From positions 1 to 64,000 of the forward strand of contig CAVTFQ010000012.1 in assembly GCA_963734055.1 (NCBI GenBank): a stretch of 64,000 nt of DNA, given 5' to 3'. The notes below the pieces were generated by a model that made no database searches, was not told where the DNA came from, and was given only the letters and a program-made list of their open reading frames with translations. Position numbers and translations under genes: made by a program. This document shows positions 17,471 to 25,722 of the stretch, piece after piece (positions within the stretch are counted from its first letter, which is position 1; each line of letters starts with the position of its first letter). The stretch is from CAIWHR01 sp963734055 (GTDB taxonomy: Bacteria > Pseudomonadota > Gammaproteobacteria > Burkholderiales > Casimicrobiaceae).

Positions 17471-18669
17471 GCGTGGACGGCGACGGGCCGCTTGGCGAGG
17501 AATCGCGCGAGCCGGCCCACGCCATCCTCGAGCTTCGCCATCTCGATCGTGTACGCGAAGCGGACGTGCGCGGCCGCGCGGTGCGTCCCGAAGTCGAGCC
17601 CCGGCGTGATGGCAACGCCCGCGCCCTCGAGCACGTCGCGGCAGAAGCGGAGTGAATCGGCGTCGAAGCGCGAGCTGTCGGCGTAGACGAAGAACCCGCC
17701 GGTGGGCATCACCGGGATGCCGAACCCCAGCGCACGCAGCGCCGGCACGAGGAAATCGCGACGCGCGCGGAAGGCTTCCCGCCGCTCCTCGAGGATCGCG
17801 ATCGTCTCCGGCCGGAAGCACGCGAGCGCCGCGCGCTGCGAGAGCGTCGGCGGCGCGATGTAGAGGTTCTGCGCGAGCTTCTCGAGGTCGCGGACGTGGC
17901 GCTCGGGCGCGACGATCCAGCCCAGGCGCCAGCCCGTCATGTTGAAGTACTTGGAGAAGCTCGATACGACGAAGAGGTCGTCGGCGTGCACGCCGGTCGT
18001 CGCGAGCGCGGAGCGCGGCGTCCCGCCATAGGAGAGACTCAGGTAGATCTCGTCGACGACGAGGCTGCCGCCGCGCCGGGCAACGAGCTCCGCGATCTTC
18101 GCCATTTCGTCGGGCGCGACCTCTGTGCCGGTCGGGTTCGACGGCGACGCGATCAGCGCCGCGCGCGTGCGGGCGGTCCACGCCTGCTCGATCGACGCGG
18201 TCGACAGCTGGTAGCGGGACTCGGGGCCGGCCGGGATGCCGATCGGAGCCCCTTCGAGGAGCCGGATGAAGTGGCGGTTGCACGGATACGCGGGATCGGC
18301 CAGCAGCACTTCGTCGTCGCGGCCGACGAGGAGCGCAAGCACGAGCAAAAGCGCAGCCGACGATCCCGCGGTGACGATGACGCGCTCGGGGGCGATGGCA
18401 ACGCCCAGGTGATCCGCATAATGGTCGGCGATCGCTGCCCGGAGCTCGGGCAGTCCCAGCGCCGACGTGTAGTAGATCCCGCCGTCGACAAGCGCCCGAC
18501 GCGCGGCATCGAGCACGGGACCCGGCGTCGGGAAATCCGGCTCGCCGATCTCCATGTGGACGACGCTGCGGCCCGCGGCCTCGAGCGCGCGCGCCGCCGT
18601 CTGCACCTCCATCACGTGGAACGGGGCGATGTCGCCGACGCGCGCGGCGAGAGCAACGGGGGACTCCAT
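17467..18669 (-). CDS. PLP-dependent class I/II aminotransferase
   Basis: The protein has 400 residues. Features of fold-type I aminotransferases are clear: HMEIGEPDFPTP near the N-terminus, YTSALGLPELRAAIADHY, the SPSNPTGTEV motif, the VVDEIYLSLSYGG strand and SSFSKYFNMTGWRLGW, where the lysine of SFSK forms the PLP aldimine. It is related to AspC/DapL-like enzymes; the substrate cannot be read from sequence. The start is the ATG at 18669; the much longer open frame upstream has no homology-like content. It is coupled to the aminopeptidase. Confidence 0.92.
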   Translation of the reverse strand: MESPVALAARVGDIAPFHVMEVQTAARALEAAGRSVVHMEIGEPDFPTPGPVLDAARRALVDGGIYYTSALGLPELRAAIADHYADHLGVAIAPERVIVTAGSSAALLLVLALLVGRDDEVLLADPAYPCNRHFIRLLEGAPIGIPAGPESRYQLSTASIEQAWTARTRAALIASPSNPTGTEVAPDEMAKIAELVARRGGSLVVDEIYLSLSYGGTPRSALATTGVHADDLFVVSSFSKYFNMTGWRLGWIVAPERHVRDLEKLAQNLYIAPPTLSQRAALACFRPETIAILEERREAFRARRDFLVPALRALGFGIPVMPTGGFFVYADSSRFDADSLRFCRDVLEGAGVAITPGLDFGTHRAAAHVRFAYTIEMAKLEDGVGRLARFLAKRPVAVHA

Positions 18670-18686
18670 CGGAAGGGTTACTCCAG

Positions 18687-18714
18687 TTGGACGGCCAAAA
18701 GCGTATGGTAGAGA
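18687..18714 (+). promoter_or_regulatory. possible promoter of the DUF4124-dtd unit
   Basis: TTGGAC (18687-18692) and TAGAGA (18709-18714) are 16 bp apart in the divergent gap. Both boxes are only partial matches. If used, transcription would start near 18721, favouring a start codon for the downstream gene after that point. Confidence 0.3.
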
Positions 18715-18753
18715 CTTTTGCGGGCCTCCCGGTTCCGCGTGAGGCCCGTTCCC

Positions 18754-19305
18754 GTGCACGAGCAGCCCGCCCCACCCCCAAGCATCGGGCGACCGCCGCC
18801 CGCGTGCCGCGCCGCCGCCCTGGCCGGTTTCGTGGCGGCCTGCATAGTCCTGCCCGCCGGCGCGGACGTCTACAAGTGCGCCGGCGAGGGCGGCCGGCCG
18901 ATCTATCAGGAGATGCCCTGCCCGCCCGGCAAGGAGCTTCGCAATTTCCAGAGTGATCCCCCCGAGATCACCGTGCTTCCCGGCACGTCGAAGGCCGAGG
19001 CCTCGGCGCCCCCGCCTCCTTCTTCCGTGCGCTCGGGCAACCATGCGAAGGAGGACGCAACGCGGTCGCGAAAAGCGGAGCGTCCGCGCGGCGATCCGGC
19101 CGAGCGGAAGCACCTTCACAACGGGATGTCGGAAGGCGAGGTGCTGGCGCGGGTCGGGCCCCCGGATGCCACGACCGGCGGCAAGAGCGGCAAGCAGCAG
19201 CGCTGGTCGTGGTTCCCGGTGGACGGCGATCCCGAGACGCTCACGACCGTCACGCTGATGTCGGGCTTCGTCACCAACGTCGAACGAACGCTCGTCAAGC
19301 GATGA
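18754..19305 (+). CDS. DUF4124 domain exported protein
   Basis: With the GTG at 18754 (TGAGG 9 bp upstream) the protein has 183 residues; TTG 18718 and GTG 18739 are alternatives. A hydrophobic segment RAAALAGFVAACIVLPAGA acts as signal peptide. Immediately after it comes DVYKCAGEGGRPIYQEMPCP, the DUF4124 signature with two conserved Cys. A Pro/Ser/Lys-rich linker leads to a C-terminal domain (HNGMSEGEVLARVGPPD...WSWFPVDGD) resembling the SmpA/BamE-like or DUF2845-type fold. Function unknown; periplasmic. The TGA overlaps the ATG of dtd. Confidence 0.8.
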   Translation: MHEQPAPPPSIGRPPPACRAAALAGFVAACIVLPAGADVYKCAGEGGRPIYQEMPCPPGKELRNFQSDPPEITVLPGTSKAEASAPPPPSSVRSGNHAKEDATRSRKAERPRGDPAERKHLHNGMSEGEVLARVGPPDATTGGKSGKQQRWSWFPVDGDPETLTTVTLMSGFVTNVERTLVKR

Positions 19306-19754
19306 GGGCGCTCGTCCAGCGCGTGCGCGACGCGTCGGTCGCGGTGGACGGGCGTACCGTCGGCGCGATCGGTCCCGGCCTGCTCGTGCTTGCCGGCATC
19401 GCCGGCGACGACGGCGACGAAGACCGGGACTGGCTCGTGCGGAAGATCGTCGCGCTCCGCATCTTCGACGACGCGGCCGGAACGATGAATCGTTCGGTCG
19501 TCGACATCGACGGCGGCATTCTCGCGATAAGCCAGTTCACCCTGTTTGCGTCGACGCGAAAGGGCAACCGCCCGTCGTGGTCGGCAGCGGCGGCGCCGGA
19601 AACGGCGGCCCCGCGGTTCGAGGCATTTGTCGCTGCGCTCGCCGCGGCGCGGGGAAAGCCGGTCGCGACCGGCGTCTTCGGCGCGGCGATGCAGGTCGCG
19701 CTCGTCAACGACGGCCCGGTGACGATCTGGCTCGACTCGCGCCAGCGGGAATAG
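19302..19754 (+). CDS. dtd: D-aminoacyl-tRNA deacylase
   Basis: The protein has 150 residues and begins MRALVQRVRDASVAVDGRTV, the standard DTD N-terminus. The catalytic-site motifs SQFTLFAS and the Gly-cisPro element in NDGPVTIWLDS are present. It hydrolyses D-amino acids (and mischarged glycine) from tRNA. It is coupled to the DUF4124 gene by an ATGA overlap. Confidence 0.96.
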   Translation: MRALVQRVRDASVAVDGRTVGAIGPGLLVLAGIAGDDGDEDRDWLVRKIVALRIFDDAAGTMNRSVVDIDGGILAISQFTLFASTRKGNRPSWSAAAAPETAAPRFEAFVAALAAARGKPVATGVFGAAMQVALVNDGPVTIWLDSRQRE

Positions 19755-19855
19755 CGGCGCTCGCGCGGGCGCCGGGGCCCGCGACCGGTTCCATTGTCCC
19801 CGATCAAGGGTGGCGTTGCGTCCGCCCCCGATAATGGGTCCGTCGCGTGCCCCTC

Positions 19856-21130
19856 ATGACATCGCTTCCAAGCTGGCGCGGCCTCCTCGCGGCATGCGGG
19901 ACGGCATTGCGCAGCCGCCGCGTCGCCCGCAGCCTCGTCGCCCTCGCAGCGCTCGCCGCGGCGGCGTACCTGTTCCGCGACGCGATCTTCGGCGCGCCCG
20001 TCAACGTTTCCGAGGTCGTACGCGGCGACATCGTGCAGACGGTCGTCGCGAGCGGGCGCGTGATGACGCCGCAGCGCGTGTCGGTCGGTGCGGTCATCAC
20101 CGAGCGGGTCGCCCGCATCCCGGTCGAGGAAGGCCAGACGGTGCGGCAGGGCGACGTGCTGATCGAGCTCGACGATCGCGACGAGCGCGCGGCGTACGCG
20201 CAGGCGCAGGCTGCCGTCGCGCAGGCGGAGGCCAAGCTCCGGCAGCTGCGCGAAGTCGGGCTTCCCGCCGCGGAGCAGTCGCTGCGGCAGGCGGACGCGA
20301 ACCTGCAGCTCGCCCGCGCGCAGTACCAGCGCAATCTCGAGCTCAAGGCGAAAGGCTTCATCAGCGAATCCGCGCTCGACGACGCGAAGCGCAACCTCGA
20401 CGTTGCCGAGAGCCAGCAGAACTCCGCGCACCTGCAGGTCCGGTCGAATGCGCCCACGGGAAGCGACTATCGGATGGCGGAGACCGCTCTCGCGCAGGCG
20501 CAGGCCGCGCTCGCCTCGGCTGCCGTGCGCCTCGAGCAGACGATGATCCGAGCCCCGTCCGCCGGCATTCTGATTGCGCGCAACGTCGAGCCGGGCGACG
20601 TCGTGCAGCCGGGCAAGGAGCTGATGGTCCTCGCACCCGCCGGCGAGACGCAGATCGTCGTCTCGATCGACGAGAAGAACCTTTCGCAGCTCCGGATCGG
20701 CCAGAAGGCGCTCGCGTCGGCGGACGCGTACCCCCGCGAGCGCTTCGGCGCCGAGCTCTTCTACATCAACCCCGGGATCGACGCGCTGCGCGGGTCCGTC
20801 GAGGTGAAGCTGCGCGTCCGCGACCCGCCCGCCTACCTGCGCCAGGACATGACGGTCTCGGTGGACATCGAAGTCGCCCGCCGCAGCGGAACCCTGGTCG
20901 CGCCCGCCGATACGGTGTTCGATGCCGCGGGTGCGCATCCCTGGGTCCTCGTCGTTTCCGACCACCACGCCGTGAGGGTCCCCGTTGCGCTGGGCGTCAA
21001 AGGGGACGGCAAAGTCGAGATCCTCGAGGGGGTCGCCGCCGGCGACCGGGTCGTCGCCGCGTCCCCCGGCGTCCGGCCAGGGGCCTGGATCCGGATCGCC
21101 TCCACCGCCAACGCGCGCGGCAGGCCGTGA
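19856..21130 (+). CDS. HlyD/MacA-type periplasmic adaptor subunit
   Basis: The protein has 424 residues from the ATG at 19856 (a GTG lies three codons earlier). A single N-terminal TM (ARSLVALAALAAAAYLF) anchors it. It has the biotin-lipoyl half EEGQTVRQGDVLIELDDRD, a coiled-coil hairpin rich in Ala/Gln (QAQAAVAQAEAKLRQLR to AQAQAALASAAVRLEQ), then MIRAPSAGILIARNVEPGD and a beta-barrel domain. It connects an inner-membrane pump to an outer-membrane channel. It is the first of three coupled genes (adaptor, permease, ATPase). No outer membrane factor gene is nearby. Confidence 0.92.
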   Translation: MTSLPSWRGLLAACGTALRSRRVARSLVALAALAAAAYLFRDAIFGAPVNVSEVVRGDIVQTVVASGRVMTPQRVSVGAVITERVARIPVEEGQTVRQGDVLIELDDRDERAAYAQAQAAVAQAEAKLRQLREVGLPAAEQSLRQADANLQLARAQYQRNLELKAKGFISESALDDAKRNLDVAESQQNSAHLQVRSNAPTGSDYRMAETALAQAQAALASAAVRLEQTMIRAPSAGILIARNVEPGDVVQPGKELMVLAPAGETQIVVSIDEKNLSQLRIGQKALASADAYPRERFGAELFYINPGIDALRGSVEVKLRVRDPPAYLRQDMTVSVDIEVARRSGTLVAPADTVFDAAGAHPWVLVVSDHHAVRVPVALGVKGDGKVEILEGVAAGDRVVAASPGVRPGAWIRIASTANARGRP

Positions 21131-22353
21131 ATCCGTTCGCGCTCTTCGAGTGGGTCGTCGCATTCCGCTTCATGCGCGAAGGCCTCACGCAAACCATGCT
21201 CATCGTCTTCGGCGTGGCGCTGGGAGCGGGCGTGATCATCTTCATGTCGGCGCTCCTCGCCGGCTTGCAGGCGAACATCATCCGCCGCACGCTCAACTAT
21301 CAGGCACCGATCCAGATCCTCGCGCCCGATCAGGTCGCGCGGCCCCTGCGCGACGGCGAGCCGGCGGCCGTGGCCGCGCAGGTGCAACCGCGCTCGCAGC
21401 AGCTGCGCTCGGTCGATCAGTGGCAGAAGGTGCGCGCCGAGGTCGAGCGGCTGCCTGAGGTGATCGGCGTCACGCCGGTGGTGACCGGACCCGGGTTCGC
21501 CCGCCGCGGTGAAGCGACCAAGGCCGTCTCGATCATCGGCATCGAACCCGAGTCCTATTTCACGGTGATCGCGCTCCCGGAGAAGATCGTCGCGGGTCGC
21601 TACGACGTGGGTCCGATCGACATCGTGATCGGCACCGAGCTCGCGAAGGACCTCGGCACCACGGTCGGCGACAAGCTCGCGCTGTCGACCGCGAACGGCG
21701 CCGCTTCGACACTGACCGTGGCCGGCATCTTCGACTTCGGCAACAAGGGGGTGAACGGGCGCAACGTCTACGTGGCGCTCCGCACCGCGCAGAACCTGCT
21801 CGATCTCGTGGGCGGCGCGACGAGCCTCGACGTCAAGGTGCGCGAGCCCTTCGCCGCGGAGAAGATCGCCGAGACGATCCGCGCCGCGAACGACCTGCAG
21901 GTCGACAGCTGGATCCGCACGAACGCGCAGTTCTTCACCGCGATGGCGGCGCAGATCCTCGCCAACACGCTGATCCGGATCTTCGTCGGGATCACCGTGG
22001 CGCTGGGCATTGCGAGCGTGCTCGTCGTGTCGGTCGTGCAGAAATCGAAGGAGATCGGGATCCTGCGGGCCATGGGCACTGCGCGCGCGCAGGTACTGCG
22101 CGTCTTCCTGATCCAGGGCGGATTCATGGGGCTCACCGGCGCGCTTTTCGGCTCGCTGCTCGCATGGGCCTTCCTGCTCCTGTGGCGCGGCGTCGCGAGG
22201 AATCCCGACGGCACGCCGCTGTTCATCGTCGTCATCGAGCCATTGCTCTTCGTCTTCGCGTGCGCGGCGGCGACGCTGGTGGGCATCCTGGCGGCGGTCG
22301 TCCCGGCGCGGCGGGCCGCCCGGCTCGATCCGGCGGTGGCAATCCGTGGCTGA
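21127..22353 (+). CDS. ABC transporter permease, FtsX/MacB/LolE type
   Basis: The protein has 408 residues starting at a GTG that overlaps the adaptor stop (GTGA). The topology is that of type VII ABC permeases: TM1 near 22-46 (LIVFGVALGAGVIIFMSALL), a periplasmic domain of about 220 residues, then three TMs towards the C-terminus (ILANTLIRIFVGITVALGIASVLVV, FMGLTGALFGSLLAWAFLLL, LLFVFACAAATLVGILAAVVP). The cytoplasmic loop KSKEIGILRAMGTARAQVLRVF and the terminal PARRAARLDPAVAIRG are diagnostic. It powers mechanotransmission to an adaptor rather than classical transport. Likely cargo is a toxic compound, lipid or protein; not determinable. Confidence 0.92.
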   Translation: MNPFALFEWVVAFRFMREGLTQTMLIVFGVALGAGVIIFMSALLAGLQANIIRRTLNYQAPIQILAPDQVARPLRDGEPAAVAAQVQPRSQQLRSVDQWQKVRAEVERLPEVIGVTPVVTGPGFARRGEATKAVSIIGIEPESYFTVIALPEKIVAGRYDVGPIDIVIGTELAKDLGTTVGDKLALSTANGAASTLTVAGIFDFGNKGVNGRNVYVALRTAQNLLDLVGGATSLDVKVREPFAAEKIAETIRAANDLQVDSWIRTNAQFFTAMAAQILANTLIRIFVGITVALGIASVLVVSVVQKSKEIGILRAMGTARAQVLRVFLIQGGFMGLTGALFGSLLAWAFLLLWRGVARNPDGTPLFIVVIEPLLFVFACAAATLVGILAAVVPARRAARLDPAVAIRG

Positions 22354-23074
22354 GACGCCTCCGCCGGAAACGCTGCGGCTCTCGGGTGTCCGCAAGTCTT
22401 ACGGCACGGGAACACCGGTCGAAGCCGAGGTGCTGCACGGCATCGATCTCGTGCTCCGCCGCGGCGAGTTCGCGGCGCTGATCGGACCGTCGGGCTCGGG
22501 CAAGACCACGCTCTTGAACCTGATCGGCCTGCTCGATCGGCCCAATGCGGGACGCATCGTCGTCGCCGGCCACGACGCCGGCGCGCTCGCCGAGAGCGAG
22601 ACGACGCGCCTGCGCGGGCGCGCCATCGGCTTCGTCTTCCAGTACCACCACCTGCTGCCCGCGTTCACCGCGCTCGAGAACGTGATGCTGCCGATACTGG
22701 CCGCGCGGGGCCGCGAGGACGCCGCGATGCGCGCGGCCGCGGCCGCGCTGCTCGACCGCGTGGGCCTCGCGCCGTGGCGCGACCACAAGGCGTCCGACAT
22801 CTCCGGTGGACAGCAGCAGCGGGTCGCGATCGCGCGGGCGCTCGCGATGGAGCCGGCGCTCGTGCTCGCCGACGAGCCGTCGGGGAATCTCGACACCGAA
22901 AACGCGGACGCGGTCTTCGCGCTCATGCGCGAGGTGAACGTGACGAGCGGAACGACGTTCCTCATCGTCACCCACGACCCGCGGCTCGCGCAGCGCTGCG
23001 ACCGGATCGTCGAGCTGGTTGACGGTCGCATCGTCTCGGACCGCCCGAACGCGACCGTCGTCCGGCGCGGCTAG
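22346..23074 (+). CDS. ABC transporter ATP-binding protein, MacB/LolD type
   Basis: The protein has 242 residues. Walker A GPSGSGKT (47-54), Q-loop GFVFQYHHLLPAFTALENV, signature ISGGQQQRVAIARAL, Walker B LVLADEPSGNLD and H-loop FLIVTHDPRLA are all intact. The GTG start lies 8 bp inside the permease gene. The family energises LolCDE or MacB-like permeases. Its TAG overlaps the TAG of the convergent DoxX gene through the palindrome CTAG. Confidence 0.95.
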   Translation: MAETPPPETLRLSGVRKSYGTGTPVEAEVLHGIDLVLRRGEFAALIGPSGSGKTTLLNLIGLLDRPNAGRIVVAGHDAGALAESETTRLRGRAIGFVFQYHHLLPAFTALENVMLPILAARGREDAAMRAAAAALLDRVGLAPWRDHKASDISGGQQQRVAIARALAMEPALVLADEPSGNLDTENADAVFALMREVNVTSGTTFLIVTHDPRLAQRCDRIVELVDGRIVSDRPNATVVRRG

Positions 23075-23469
23075 CGTCGGTCGACGCTGTAGCGCCCGGG
23101 CCCGAAGGCGACGACGAGCAGCATGCCGCCGATGACGGCGATGTTCTTCAGGAACATGATCTGGTTCGTGCGCGCGGCCTGGTCGGCCATGTGCCAGAAG
23201 TCGTGGAAGTAGTACGTCGCGCCGATGGTGAAGAGGACGATCGCCGCGGCCGCCCAGCGCGCCTTCCAGCCGATCGCCAGCATGAGGCCGCCGATCAACT
23301 CCACTGCGAGCGCGATTGCGGCACCGACTTCGGGCAGCGGCAGGCCCTTGCTCGCGATCGCGTGCGCCGTGCCCTCGAAGCCGCCGAGCTTGCCGTAACC
23401 GCTGACGACGAACAGCACGGCGAGGAAGATGCGGCCGATCAGGGCGATGAAGTCCTTCCCTCCATTCAT
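23071..23469 (-). CDS. DoxX family membrane protein
   Basis: The protein has 132 residues with four TM helices. The first contains IGRIFLAVLFVVSGYGKLGG, the family signature; the others are around 43-63, 70-90 and 107-125. DoxX/DoxD-like proteins are small quinone- or thiosulfate-linked membrane proteins of mostly unknown role. It follows the pirin gene by 11 bp and is probably its co-transcribed partner; DoxX-pirin pairs are frequent in proteobacteria. Confidence 0.9.
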   Translation of the reverse strand: MNGGKDFIALIGRIFLAVLFVVSGYGKLGGFEGTAHAIASKGLPLPEVGAAIALAVELIGGLMLAIGWKARWAAAAIVLFTIGATYYFHDFWHMADQAARTNQIMFLKNIAVIGGMLLVVAFGPGRYSVDRR

Positions 23470-23480
23470 GGCACGTCCTC

Positions 23481-24179
23481 TCAGGGGAGGTCGAACAGCA
23501 GCACCTCGGCAGCCTCCCCTTGCTCGAGGACGATCGCGGACTCGCGCTCGAGCTTCGCCGCGTCGCCGGCAGCGAGCCGCGTCCCGTTCAAGCTCGCGCT
23601 GCCGCGCGCGACGTGCACGTACGCGCGCCGCCCCGCGGCGAGCGAGTGCCGCGCGGTCTCGGCGCCGTCGAGGAGCGCCGCGTAGACGCTCGCGTCCTGA
23701 TGGATCGTGACGGCGCCGTCACCGCCATCCGAGGCAGCGATCCTGCGCAGCCGTCCGCGCTTCTCCGCGGCCGGCACGCTCACCTGCTCGTAACCGGGAT
23801 CGATTCCGTTGCGCGCGGGCAGGATCCAGATCTGCAGGAAGTGGACCGGTTCGGTCCGCGACGGATTGAACTCGCTGTGCAGCACGCCGCGGCCGGCGCT
23901 CATACGCTGGACGTCCCCCGGCACGATCAGCGAGCCGTTGCCCAGGTTGTCCTTGTGCTCGAGCTGCCCCTCGAGCACATAGCTCAGGATCTCCATGTCG
24001 CGATGCCCGTGCGTGCCGAAGCCCGTGCCCGGCTGCACGCGGTCCTCGTTGATGACGCGCAGCGGACCGAACCCCATGTGCGCGGGATCGTGATACTCGG
24101 CAAACGAGAAGCTGTGCCAGGAATCGAGCCAGCCGTGCTCGGCGTGCCCGCGGTCGCGGGCCTTGCGCAGCGTGATCAT
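23481..24179 (-). CDS. pirin family protein
   Basis: The protein has 232 residues with two cupin domains. The N-terminal cupin carries the metal ligands THGHRDMEILSYVLEG (His pair) and later SEFNPSRTEPVHFLQIW. The entry motif WLDSWHSFSFAEYHDPAHMG and INEDRVQPGTGFG are diagnostic for bacterial pirins, some of which are quercetin dioxygenases. The ATG at 24179 is used because the family starts with MITLRKA; an earlier ATG at 24215 adds 12 unlikely residues. It is upstream of doxX in the same direction. Confidence 0.93.
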   Translation of the reverse strand: MITLRKARDRGHAEHGWLDSWHSFSFAEYHDPAHMGFGPLRVINEDRVQPGTGFGTHGHRDMEILSYVLEGQLEHKDNLGNGSLIVPGDVQRMSAGRGVLHSEFNPSRTEPVHFLQIWILPARNGIDPGYEQVSVPAAEKRGRLRRIAASDGGDGAVTIHQDASVYAALLDGAETARHSLAAGRRAYVHVARGSASLNGTRLAAGDAAKLERESAIVLEQGEAAEVLLFDLP

Positions 24180-24303
24180 GTCGGTTGCGTCCTTTGAACC
24201 CGGCAATCGGTGCACGTCGGGGACGAGTGTGACCGGACAGGTGCAGCGCTGGTTCCCTCCGGGCCCGTCGGCAGGGGTCGGGAGGACATTGCGAGCGGTC
24301 CGC

Positions 24304-25722
24304 TCAGAGGCGATAAGCCCGTTTCGCGAGGCCGTAGGCGAGCTCCGGCGCGAGCTCGAACGCCTCGTCCTCGCCGATGCGGTGTTCGACGGCGAGCGTC
24401 GCGAGGAAGCGGCAGTCGATCCGCCGCGCGACGTCGTGCCGCGCGGGAATCGAGAGGAAGGCCCGGGTGTCGTCGTTGAATCCGACCGTGTTGGCGAAAC
24501 CGCCCGTCTCGGTCGTCAGCTCACGGAACCGCAGCATCCCCTCGGGGCTGTCGAAGAACCACCACGCCGGCCCCAACCGCAGGATCGGGTAGTGCCCGGC
24601 GAGCGGCGCCAGCTCGCGCGAATACGCGGTCTCGTCGAGCGTGAACAGGACCACCGTGAGCCGCCGGTCGTTGCCGAACCGGTCGAGCAGCGGCCGGAGC
24701 GCACGGACGTAGTCGGTCGGGGTCGGGATGTCCGCGCCCTTGTCGCGTCCGAAATCGCGGAGGATCGACGGATTGTGGTTGCGGAAGCTCCCCGGATGGA
24801 TCTGCATCACGAGGCCGTCGTCGAGGCTCATCCGCGCCATTTCGGTGAGCATCTGTCCCCGGAACGCCTCCGCCTCCTCCGGCGTGGCGCGGCCCGCGAG
24901 CGCCCGGTCGAGCAGGCGCTGGCATTCGGACTCGGCGAGATCGCAGGTGCGCGCGGTCGGATGCCCGTGGTCGGTCGACGTGGCGCCCATCGACTTGAAG
25001 AACGCGCGCCGGCTAAGGTGCGCGGCGAGATAGCCGCGCCAGGTCGCCGTGTCTTCGCCGGTCATCGCCCCGAATCGCGCCACGTTGTCGCGGAAGCCCT
25101 CGAACTCCGGATCCACGACCGGGTCCGGACGGTACGCGGTGATCACGCGCCCCTTCCATCCGGAAGCGCGGATCTTCGCGTGGTGGGCGAGCGGGTCGAT
25201 GGGCGACTCCGTCGTCGCCAGCACCTCGAGGTTGAACCGCTCGAACAGCGCCCGCGGGCGGAAGGCCGGCTGGGCGAGGCAGTCGTTGATCCGATCGAAG
25301 CAGCGGTCGGCGGATTCGGGTGTGAGGCGCTCGTCGATGCCGAAGACCGTCGCGAAGGCGTGATCGAGCCACGTCCGTGTGGGCGTTCCGCGGAACAGAT
25401 GATAGTTCGCGGCGAAAGTGCGCCAGATCCGTCGCGCGTCCTGCTCGACCGGGGTGCCGTCGCGGCGCGGAATGCCGAGGTCCTCGAGGCGGACACCCTG
25501 GCTGTAGAGCATCCTGAACACGTAGTGGTCGGGCGTGATGAACAGCGCCGACGCATTCGCGAACGGCGCATCGTCGGCGAACCACTGCGGATCGGTGTGC
25601 CCGTGCGGGCTCAGGATCGGCAGATCCTTGACCGTCGCATAGAGCCGCCGCGCGAGCTCGCGCGTCGCGGGCTCCGCGGGAAACAACCGGTCGGGATGGA
25701 GGTCGAGCGGAATGCGGGTCAT
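24304..25722 (-). CDS. uxaC: glucuronate/uronate isomerase
   Basis: The protein has 472 residues, the usual UxaC length. The metal site HGHTDPQWF (His40, His42) opens the TIM barrel. Other family segments are ARRIWRTFAANYHLFRGTPT, MQIHPGSFRNHNP, WWFFDSPEGMLRF and the C-terminal VGFNDDTRAFLSIPARHDVARR. UxaC converts glucuronate to fructuronate and galacturonate to tagaturonate. The ATG overlaps the stop of the uxuB-like gene (ATGA). It is the last gene of the seven-gene hexuronate operon. Confidence 0.96.
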   Translation of the reverse strand: MTRIPLDLHPDRLFPAEPATRELARRLYATVKDLPILSPHGHTDPQWFADDAPFANASALFITPDHYVFRMLYSQGVRLEDLGIPRRDGTPVEQDARRIWRTFAANYHLFRGTPTRTWLDHAFATVFGIDERLTPESADRCFDRINDCLAQPAFRPRALFERFNLEVLATTESPIDPLAHHAKIRASGWKGRVITAYRPDPVVDPEFEGFRDNVARFGAMTGEDTATWRGYLAAHLSRRAFFKSMGATSTDHGHPTARTCDLAESECQRLLDRALAGRATPEEAEAFRGQMLTEMARMSLDDGLVMQIHPGSFRNHNPSILRDFGRDKGADIPTPTDYVRALRPLLDRFGNDRRLTVVLFTLDETAYSRELAPLAGHYPILRLGPAWWFFDSPEGMLRFRELTTETGGFANTVGFNDDTRAFLSIPARHDVARRIDCRFLATLAVEHRIGEDEAFELAPELAYGLAKRAYRL